From: an uncultured Acetatifactor sp.
GTDB lineage: Bacteria > Bacillota > Clostridia > Lachnospirales > Lachnospiraceae
Direction of reading: 5' to 3'
Length of the DNA stretch: 38,846 bases
Assembly: GCA_934426825.1 (NCBI GenBank)
Contig: CAKRYI010000023.1
Location: 1-38,846, forward strand
A model generated the notes under the pieces. The model did not search any database. It was not told the origin of the DNA and saw only the letters and a list, made by a program, of their open reading frames with translations. A program made the translations under genes and the position numbers. Below, piece after piece: positions 32,933 through 38,846 of this stretch; position 1 is the first letter of the stretch; each line of letters begins with the position of its first letter.

Positions 32933-33697
32933 ATGGGAAAAATAATAGCGATAGCAAACCAAAAAGGCGGAGTAGGTAAAACTACTACTTCCATCAATCT
33001 TTCTGCTTCACTGGCAGCTAAAGGGAAAAAGGTTCTGGTGATAGATACTGACCCGCAGGGCAATACAACCAGTGGATTCGGTGTTGATAAGAATGATTTG
33101 GAAGATACCATTTATGAATTAATTTTAGGAGAGTGTTCCATCCGGGATTGTATTATCAAGGATGTAATTCCTAATATTTCAGTGGTTCCCTCCAATGTGA
33201 ATCTGGCAGCAGCAGAGATTGAACTGATTGGTGTAGATAAGAAAGAGTACATATTAAAAAACGAAGTGGACTATATCAAAGATGATTATGATTTCATTAT
33301 TATTGACTGTCCTCCTTCCCTGAATATGCTCACTATCAACTCCATGACAACTGCGGACAGTGTTATCGTACCGATTCAATGTGAGTATTATGCTTTGGAA
33401 GGATTGAGCCAGTTAATCCATACCATCAATTTGGTAAAGGAAAGACTGAACCCGGACTTGGATATAGAGGGCGTGGTATTTACCATGTATGATTCCCGTA
33501 CCAATTTGTCCTTGCAGGTAGTGGAAAACGTAAAGCAAAATCTGAATCAGCGGGTTTACAAAACTCTGATTCCGAGAAATATCCGATTAGCAGAGGCACC
33601 GAGTTACGGTATGCCTATCAATATGTATGATGCAAAATCCGCAGGAGCAGAAGCATATATGCAGTTAGCGGATGAAGTTTTAGAGAACACCATCTGA
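32933..33697 (+). CDS. parA: chromosome partitioning ATPase ParA (Soj)
   Basis: 254 residues. The deviant Walker A motif KGGVGKTTTS (11-20) is present, along with DTDPQGNTTSG, and DCPPSLNMLT as Walker B. There is no N-terminal helix-turn-helix, as in chromosomal Soj proteins. With ParB and parS it segregates and positions origins. GGAAAGG stands before the ATG; parB follows after 28 bases. Confidence 0.96.
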   Translation: MGKIIAIANQKGGVGKTTTSINLSASLAAKGKKVLVIDTDPQGNTTSGFGVDKNDLEDTIYELILGECSIRDCIIKDVIPNISVVPSNVNLAAAEIELIGVDKKEYILKNEVDYIKDDYDFIIIDCPPSLNMLTINSMTTADSVIVPIQCEYYALEGLSQLIHTINLVKERLNPDLDIEGVVFTMYDSRTNLSLQVVENVKQNLNQRVYKTLIPRNIRLAEAPSYGMPINMYDAKSAGAEAYMQLADEVLENTI

Positions 33698-33725
33698 AAA
33701 AACAAAGAGTAAGGAGAGAAAGAGT

Positions 33726-34613
33726 ATGGCGGCAAGAGGATTGGGCAAAGGGTTGGACTCATTGATTCCGAACGCAATGGGGGAAGCAAAGGTTAAGAAG
33801 GACACGAAGCAGGAGACTGTGGAAAAGGGACCGGAAACCATTGTAAAGATTACGAAGGTGGAACCAAACAGAGAACAGCCCCGTAAAAATTTTGATGAGG
33901 ATGCGTTACAGGAACTGGCAGATTCCATCAAACAGTTTGGATTGCTGCAGCCTATTTTGGTACAGGACAGAAAAGATTACTATGAGATTATTGCCGGAGA
34001 GCGTAGATGGCGTGCCGCAAAACTGGCAGGTCTGAAAGAAGTTCCGGTTATCATCCGCAACTACACGGAGCAGGAAATCGTAGAAATTTCTTTGATTGAA
34101 AATATTCAGAGAGAGGACCTCAATCCGATTGAGGAAGCTCAGGCATACAAGAGACTGCTGACAGAATTCAATCTGAAGCAGGATGAGGTTGCGGAGAGAG
34201 TTTCCAAGAGCCGTACTGCGGTAACGAACTCCATTCGTCTGTTGAAACTCAGCGATGAAGTTCAGCGCATGGTGATTGATGATATGATTAGTACCGGACA
34301 TGCCCGTGCCCTTTTGGCAGTGGAAAGCCCGGAGGAACAGTACAATCTGGCGCAGAAAATTTTTGACGAAAAACTCAGCGTCCGTGATGTGGAGAAGCTG
34401 GTGAAGAATCTTCACAAACCGGCGAAACCCAAGAAATTGGATGACAAGGCTTTGCAGGCAATTTATCAGGACATTGAGGAAAAGTTAAAACAGAAACTCA
34501 GCACCAAGGTAAGTGTGACGTCCAAGGGAGAAGGTGCCGGCAAAATAGAGATTGAATTTTACAACCATGAGGATTTGGACAGAATACTGGACATGATTGG
34601 AAATCAGCAGTAG
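33726..34613 (+). CDS. parB: chromosome partitioning protein ParB (Spo0J)
   Basis: 295 residues. The N-terminal ParA-interacting segment is basic (ARGLGKGLDSLIP). The CTP-binding motifs GERRWRA and ENIQRED are present. The parS-binding helix-turn-helix (LKQDEVAERVSKSRTAVTN) and a C-terminal dimerisation domain follow. It would load at the parS sites 32737-32801 and slide as a CTP clamp. AAGGAGAG precedes the ATG. Confidence 0.96.
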   Translation: MAARGLGKGLDSLIPNAMGEAKVKKDTKQETVEKGPETIVKITKVEPNREQPRKNFDEDALQELADSIKQFGLLQPILVQDRKDYYEIIAGERRWRAAKLAGLKEVPVIIRNYTEQEIVEISLIENIQREDLNPIEEAQAYKRLLTEFNLKQDEVAERVSKSRTAVTNSIRLLKLSDEVQRMVIDDMISTGHARALLAVESPEEQYNLAQKIFDEKLSVRDVEKLVKNLHKPAKPKKLDDKALQAIYQDIEEKLKQKLSTKVSVTSKGEGAGKIEIEFYNHEDLDRILDMIGNQQ

Positions 34614-34640
34614 GTTTGAAAATTACGAAGGAGAATATCA

Positions 34641-35168
34641 TTGAATACGAACATTAATTTTTTGAATCAGATGGGACTGGGCGGAATGGACGCAGGCTAT
34701 CTGATGATAACAGTTGCAGTGTTGCTGTTACTCTTAATCGTAGTGATTATCCTGTTGATTCTGCAGATGAAGAAAACTGCAAAATTAAAAGAGCGGCTGG
34801 ATAAGTTTCTTCTTGGAAAAGACGGAAAGAGTCTGGAACAGGAGATAGCCGCACTTTTCGAGGATAACAAATTTTTAAAGAACAATACAGAAAAAAACAA
34901 AAAAGACATCCGCACTTTATATAAAAATATGGAGTCGGCATATCAGAAGATGGGTCTGGTAAAATATGATGCGTTTAACCAGATGGGAGGACAGTTAAGT
35001 TTCAGTCTGGCACTATTAGACGAAAACAATAACGGATTTATTATTAATTCCGTACACAGTGTGGAGGGATGTTATTCCTACACAAAAGAAATCAAACAGG
35101 GAGAGAGTACCATTTCATTGGGTGACGAGGAAGCAAAAGCACTCGCCATTGCCATGGGGGAAGATTAA
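34641..35168 (+). CDS. DUF4446 membrane protein
   Basis: 175 residues: one membrane helix (about 20-42), a coiled-coil-like charged stretch (about 45-100) and a C-terminal domain with YDAFNQMGGQLSFSLALLD, the DUF4446 signature. Its function is unknown. It starts at a TTG (34641) with AAGGAG eight bases upstream. Its position right after parB is common in Clostridia, suggesting an envelope or chromosome-related role, which is inference. Confidence 0.85.
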   Translation: MNTNINFLNQMGLGGMDAGYLMITVAVLLLLLIVVIILLILQMKKTAKLKERLDKFLLGKDGKSLEQEIAALFEDNKFLKNNTEKNKKDIRTLYKNMESAYQKMGLVKYDAFNQMGGQLSFSLALLDENNNGFIINSVHSVEGCYSYTKEIKQGESTISLGDEEAKALAIAMGED

Positions 35169-35192
35169 AGACAAGAAGGTAAGGACAACAAA

Positions 35193-36245
35193 ATGATTAG
35201 GAAGAAAATCACGGAACTTCAAAACGGCGATATTCTGGCAAAGCCGATTATGACTTGGGATTACCAGATTATTTTACAGCCCGGTGCAACATTAAAGACA
35301 GACTATATTTCAAGGCTTGAAGAGCTGGGAATTACAGAAGTGTATGTGGAAGAGGAAGAGACAGAATCCGGTGAAGCTGCCATTCTCAAGTCGGATATGG
35401 AGAAATCCATTAAAGAGAAGGTAAAAGATATTCTGGAACGTCACACCTATCAGAATAATCAGGAATTGGAACAGCTCAGCAAGACAGCCGACAACATTAT
35501 CGATTCCATAATGGAGGAGGAAAAGGTTGTAGAACAGGTGTTCGACATCAAAGAGAGAAGTACGGATATTTACGAACACTCCATCACCATCTGTTCGCTG
35601 GCAATTATCACGGCATTGAAACTCAATGTGGACAAACAGAAAATTCATGACATTGGTGTGGGATGTCTGCTCCATGATTTGGGACTCCGGTATCTGACCA
35701 CTGATTTTACCAAAAAGGACGAGGAATCCTTGGGTGAGGTGGAAGGAGCAGAGTATCGGAAACATCCGGTTCATGGTTATTCCTCATTAAAACAGGAAGA
35801 GTGGATTTCGGATATTAGCAAAGCTATTATTTTGTATCATCACGAAAGACTGGACGGAACAGGATTTCCTCTCCACACGAAAGACATTCCCTTTGAATGC
35901 CGGATCGTGAATGTGTGTGATGCGTTCGACGAAATGATTTGCGGAATCACCAAAAAACAGGTGAAAGTATATCAGGCAGTGGAGTATCTGAAAAATTACA
36001 GAGGTATCAAGTTTGATGCAAAAATTGTGGACGCCTTTCTGACGTTTACCGCGGTATACCCCGCCGGAAGCCATGTTATCACCAACGAGGGAGAAACCGC
36101 AGTGGTGGTTGCGCAGAATAAAGATTTTCAGGACCGCCCCGTTATCCGTATTTTGAAGGACAAAGATGGCAATGATGTAAAAGAAGATATTACCAAAGAT
36201 TTAGTGAAAGTACACAATGTATTTATAGAGAAAGTGATAGATTAA
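35193..36245 (+). CDS. HD-GYP domain protein, probable cyclic-di-nucleotide phosphodiesterase
   Basis: 350 residues, soluble. An N-terminal domain (about 1-60; ITELQNGDILAKPI) precedes the HD-GYP domain (about 110-290). Metal ligands are visible at H129, H161-D162, H191, H216/H217 and D243. The GYP loop reads DGTGFP (221-226), Phe replacing Tyr. Members usually hydrolyse c-di-GMP. A C-terminal extension (about 290-350) follows. No receiver or membrane part is present. Confidence 0.85.
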   Translation: MIRKKITELQNGDILAKPIMTWDYQIILQPGATLKTDYISRLEELGITEVYVEEEETESGEAAILKSDMEKSIKEKVKDILERHTYQNNQELEQLSKTADNIIDSIMEEEKVVEQVFDIKERSTDIYEHSITICSLAIITALKLNVDKQKIHDIGVGCLLHDLGLRYLTTDFTKKDEESLGEVEGAEYRKHPVHGYSSLKQEEWISDISKAIILYHHERLDGTGFPLHTKDIPFECRIVNVCDAFDEMICGITKKQVKVYQAVEYLKNYRGIKFDAKIVDAFLTFTAVYPAGSHVITNEGETAVVVAQNKDFQDRPVIRILKDKDGNDVKEDITKDLVKVHNVFIEKVID

Positions 36246-36279
36246 ATGTTACATAACCTGTAACAGAATGGAGGAAGTC

Positions 36280-37566
36280 ATGATTGACATTAAATTTTTA
36301 AGAGAGAATCCGGAAGTAGTAAAGGAGAACATTAAAAAGAAATTCCAGGATTCCAAGATTCCCATGGTGGACGAAGTGATTGCACTGGATGCAGAGAGCA
36401 GAAAAGCAAAACAGGAGGCCGACGATTTGCGTGCTTCCCGTAACCGTATTTCCAAAGAAATCGGTGCACTGATGGGACAGGGCAAAAAGGAAGAGGCTGA
36501 GGCAAAAAAAGCAGAAGTTGCTGCCGGAGCAAAACGCCTTGCAGAATTGGAGCAGTTAGAAACCGAACTGCAGGAGAAGATTACCAAGATTATGATGGTA
36601 ATTCCCAATATTATAGATGAGTCCGTTCCTATCGGTAAGGACGACAGCCAGAACGTGGAAATTGAAAAATTCGGTGAGCCTGTGGTTCCGGATTTTGAGG
36701 TGCCTTACCATGCAGATATTTTGGACAGCATCAGCGGTCTGGACAAGGACAGTGCCGGAAGAACCAGCGGCAACGGATTTTATTATCTCATGGGTGATGC
36801 CGCAAGAATTCATTCCGCAATGTTAAGCTATGCCCGTGACTTTATGATTGACAAGGGATTTACCTACTGCATCCCTCCTTTCATGATTCGCAGCAGCGTG
36901 GTAAACGGTGTTATGAGCTTTGCGGAAATGGAAGCCATGATGTATAAAATCGAGGGTGAGGACCTTTACCTGATTGGAACTTCTGAACATTCCATGATTG
37001 GTAAGTTCAAGGGACAGATTGTAAATGAGAACAGCCTGCCCATTACAATGACCTCTTACTCCCCCTGCTTCAGAAAGGAAGTAGGTTCCCACGGTATCGA
37101 GGAGAGAGGCGTTTACAGAGTACACCAGTTTGAAAAACAGGAAATGGTTGTACTGTGCAAGCCGGAGGAATCCATGGACTGGTATAATAAGATGTGGTCC
37201 TACACCGTAGAATTTTTCCGCAGCCTTGACATTCCTGTCCGCACACTGGAGTGCTGCAGCGGTGATTTGGCTGACCTTAAGGTGAAATCCTGTGATGTTG
37301 AGGCATGGAGCCCCAGACAGCAGAAATATTTTGAGGTTGGTTCCTGCTCTACTTTGGGCGATGCACAGGCAAGACGTCTCGGTATCCGCACCAAGGGAGA
37401 AAATGGTACTTACTATGTGCATACATTAAACAATACCGTATTGGCATCCCCCAGAGGATTGATTGCATTTTTGGAGAACAATGTAAATGAGGACGGCAGT
37501 ATCAATATCCCTAAGCCTTTGCGCATGTACATGGGCGGCAAGGAAAAGATTGAGCCTAACAAATAA
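36280..37566 (+). CDS. serS: serine--tRNA ligase
   Basis: 428 residues. The N-terminal tRNA-binding coiled coil (about 28-100) is followed by the class II catalytic domain. Motif 2 is CFRKEVGSHGIEERGVYRVHQFEK-like (split by the family GVYR), and motif 3 retains its Arg in ASPRGLIAFLENN. It charges tRNA-Ser and tRNA-Sec. The start at 36280 is set by GGAGG nine bases upstream; an in-frame ATG at 36268 contains that site. The 34-base gap to the previous gene leaves no room for a T-box leader. Confidence 0.96.
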   Translation: MIDIKFLRENPEVVKENIKKKFQDSKIPMVDEVIALDAESRKAKQEADDLRASRNRISKEIGALMGQGKKEEAEAKKAEVAAGAKRLAELEQLETELQEKITKIMMVIPNIIDESVPIGKDDSQNVEIEKFGEPVVPDFEVPYHADILDSISGLDKDSAGRTSGNGFYYLMGDAARIHSAMLSYARDFMIDKGFTYCIPPFMIRSSVVNGVMSFAEMEAMMYKIEGEDLYLIGTSEHSMIGKFKGQIVNENSLPITMTSYSPCFRKEVGSHGIEERGVYRVHQFEKQEMVVLCKPEESMDWYNKMWSYTVEFFRSLDIPVRTLECCSGDLADLKVKSCDVEAWSPRQQKYFEVGSCSTLGDAQARRLGIRTKGENGTYYVHTLNNTVLASPRGLIAFLENNVNEDGSINIPKPLRMYMGGKEKIEPNK

Positions 37567-37616
37567 ATTTAAGTTGAAACGAATGAGAACTACAGTTGAG
37601 AAAGAAGGTGAAATTT

Positions 37617-38507
37617 TTGCATAAGTTTATGAGAGCAATCGGATTCAGCGAGTACACGGACAGAAAGAAATTAAAAGAGCTTTTGGTGGACGTGATTATG
37701 AATTCCGACAAACGCGGCTATACGATGAATCAGGAAGACGTGATGCTGGGCGAGTTTTGCAAAAATTTCGCCGATAATATGGGAATAGCAGTCTGCGGTG
37801 AATTTGACGAAAACGACAAATTCATCTATGACTACTATTACCCCTACCTGATTGGAAACGGTATCACGTCCTATGAGGATGTGTCCGTTGAGCGCCATGC
37901 CGCAAAGGATTCCTATTCCGGCGTGTGCGATGATATGAAGGTGGGAATTTCCCTGATTTTTTATTTGCGGAACCGGATTCCTTATGTGAAAGCACAGGCA
38001 ACGGGCAAGCTCCCCATCCGGGGAACTACAGTTACCTTTTCCGGTCTCTCCGTAAGTGGCAGTATCATTATGCCCATTTTGAAAAATGAGGAGGAGAAGG
38101 AGCGGATTAAGAAAAATTCCGCCAACCGGAACAACCTTCTCGCGGCAGCAAGAAAGGGAGACGAGGACGCCATCGAAACCCTGACGCTGGAAGATATGGA
38201 CATGTACACAACCATTTCCCGCAGAATCCAGAACGAGGATATTTTCAGTTTGGTGGATACTTATTTCATGCCCTACGGCGTGGAGTGCGACCAGTATTCC
38301 GTTTTGGGGGAGATTGAAAATGTACGCCTGGTAACTAACCATGTCACCGGTGAGAAGATTTATATCCTCACAATTTGTACGAATGAATTGACATTTGACG
38401 TTTGTATTAATATAATAGATTTGTTCGGTGAGCCGCAGGTTGGAAGGCGGTTCAAAGGAACAATCTGGCTTCAGGGATTCATCAATTTTCCGGACGAGGA
38501 TTTATAA
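37617..38507 (+). CDS. DUF3881 family protein
   Basis: 296 residues, soluble, no catalytic motif visible. The N-terminus HKFMRAIGFSEYTDRKKL and the segment ISLIFYLRNRIPYVKA match the DUF3881 family that is characteristic of Lachnospiraceae. Function is unknown. The start is placed at a TTG (37617) with AAGGTG six bases upstream; an earlier in-frame TTG at 37596 would add seven basic residues. It follows serS after 50 bases. Confidence 0.8.
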   Translation: MHKFMRAIGFSEYTDRKKLKELLVDVIMNSDKRGYTMNQEDVMLGEFCKNFADNMGIAVCGEFDENDKFIYDYYYPYLIGNGITSYEDVSVERHAAKDSYSGVCDDMKVGISLIFYLRNRIPYVKAQATGKLPIRGTTVTFSGLSVSGSIIMPILKNEEEKERIKKNSANRNNLLAAARKGDEDAIETLTLEDMDMYTTISRRIQNEDIFSLVDTYFMPYGVECDQYSVLGEIENVRLVTNHVTGEKIYILTICTNELTFDVCINIIDLFGEPQVGRRFKGTIWLQGFINFPDEDL

Positions 38508-38513
38508 GAGTGT

Positions 38514-38621
38514 GTTCCCTTAGTTAAATGGATATAACAAGCGCCTCCTAAGGTTCAATCATGGTTGAGACTTATGGAAGTTGAGAAGTGATAAGTCAGA
38601 GTTCGATTCCAACAGGGATTG
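38514..38621 (+). pseudogene. degenerate, interrupted tRNA-Arg(CCT)-like sequence
   Basis: The first 35 or so bases follow the intact tRNA-Arg(CCT) at 38731. The D arm TTAGTTAAATGGATATAAC is identical, and the anticodon loop CTCCTAA (38545-38551) is kept. After the loop, where the 3' anticodon strand should be, about 45 unrelated bases intervene, including a perfect 7-bp GACTTAT/ATAAGTC stem. GTTCGATTCC (38601-38610) and AGGGAT then resemble the T loop and acceptor 3' strand. The anticodon stem and T stem do not pair, so I regard it as a broken copy. Confidence 0.6.
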
Positions 38622-38647
38622 ACCTGAATGTCAAAATAAGATACAAT
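38619..38647 (+). promoter_or_regulatory. predicted promoter for tRNA-Arg
   Basis: TTGACC (38619-38624), 17 bases, TACAAT (38642-38647). The -35 overlaps the 3' end of the degenerate tRNA copy. Transcription would start near 38654, about 77 bases before the tRNA. Confidence 0.65.
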
Positions 38648-38730
38648 GGAAATTCATCACAAGAGTGATTGAATTCATAGATATGGCAGCCGGAGCCGAA
38701 AGAGCTGAAAAGCCCGAAAATACGGCATTT

Positions 38731-38802
38731 GTCTCCTTAGTTAAATGGATATAACGGGGTCCTCCTAAGACTCTATTGTAGGTTCGATTCCTATAGGAGA
38801 CG
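38731..38802 (+). tRNA. tRNA-Arg (anticodon CCT)
   Basis: Full cloverleaf: acceptor GTCTCCT/AGGAGAC, D stem GTTA/TAAC, anticodon stem GGGTC/GACTC around loop CTCCTAA, T stem GTAGG/CCTAT around TTCGATT, discriminator G. CCA is not encoded. It decodes AGG. A terminator follows ten bases later. Confidence 0.93.
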
Positions 38803-38811
38803 CTCATTTTT

Positions 38812-38846
38812 AGCGGTAATGAAGATAGTTTCATTGCCGCTTTTTT
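38812..38846 (+). terminator. intrinsic terminator after tRNA-Arg
   Basis: A 12-bp stem (38812-38823 with 38830-38841, one T-G wobble) around a six-base loop runs into a T-run that reaches the window edge. Confidence 0.85.

Noticed and set aside
36246..36279. T-box leader for serS
   Set aside because: Only 34 bases separate serS from the preceding gene, and no T-box motif is present.
38545..38600. Group I or archaeal-type intron in the first tRNA-Arg copy
   Set aside because: The insert is far too short for a group I intron, and the anticodon and T stems do not pair after its removal.
38683..38754. 23-codon frame reading into tRNA-Arg
   Set aside because: No ribosome site, and it ends in the D arm of a functional tRNA; more likely tRNA leader sequence.
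1..38846. CRISPR array, prophage or insertion sequence
   Set aside because: No regularly spaced repeats, phage genes, transposase or terminal inverted repeats were seen.

Overview
This window is the replication-origin region of an AT-rich Clostridia chromosome, most likely a Lachnospiraceae member. Three things support that. The order gyrA-gyrB-recF-yaaA-dnaN-dnaA-oriC-rpmH-rnpA-yidD-yidC-jag-mnmE-mnmG-rsmG-parA-parB is the classical Firmicutes origin layout. DUF3881, DUF4446 and DUF4179-type proteins are characteristic of this group. The promoters and ribosome binding sites are strong Gram-positive types.

Left arm (1-22196). An HtrA-like protein, YhaM and RlmD lie together on the minus strand (148-4317), with a possible partial gene running off the left edge. 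The block mutS2, OmpR-type response regulator, histidine kinase, ECF sigma factor and DUF4179-type anti-sigma (4661-10836) is on the plus strand, so it is transcribed towards the origin, head-on to replication. Next, on the minus strand, is a cobalamin-riboswitch operon (12214-10833) with a DUF4430 protein and an ECF transporter S component. A 31-residue membrane microprotein gene sits just upstream of the riboswitch. Then come an uncharacterised nuclease-like protein and a CPA2-type antiporter, which probably form one operon. The replication block gyrA, gyrB, recF, yaaA, dnaN and dnaA follows, co-oriented with replication.

Origin (21889-24095). DnaA-box-like sequences lie on both sides of dnaA, suggesting a bipartite oriC. 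Three exact 9-mers and an AT-rich stretch occur between dnaA and rpmH.

Right arm (24096-38846). Genes for ribosomal protein L34, RNase P protein, YidD, the YidC insertase and Jag/KhpB are followed by the tRNA-modification and rRNA-methylation genes mnmE, mnmG and rsmG. A soluble DegS/DegU-like two-component pair comes next, with a perfect LexA box just before its first gene. Two exact parS sites and two half-sites precede parA-parB. The last genes are DUF4446, an HD-GYP protein, serS and DUF3881. The window closes with a degenerate tRNA-Arg-like sequence and an intact tRNA-Arg(CCT) with its terminator.

Most interesting signals: the LexA box controlling the two-component pair; a 25-bp direct repeat that flanks the sigma/anti-sigma module and duplicates the coding end plus terminator of the kinase gene; a parS site inside a 36-bp perfect palindrome that doubles as a terminator; the B12-riboswitch DUF4430/ECF-S operon with its neighbouring microprotein; an HtrA-like protein that has lost its catalytic residues; and the interrupted tRNA-Arg copy. 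No CRISPR array, prophage or insertion sequence is visible. All functional calls are from reading the sequence; no database search was run.
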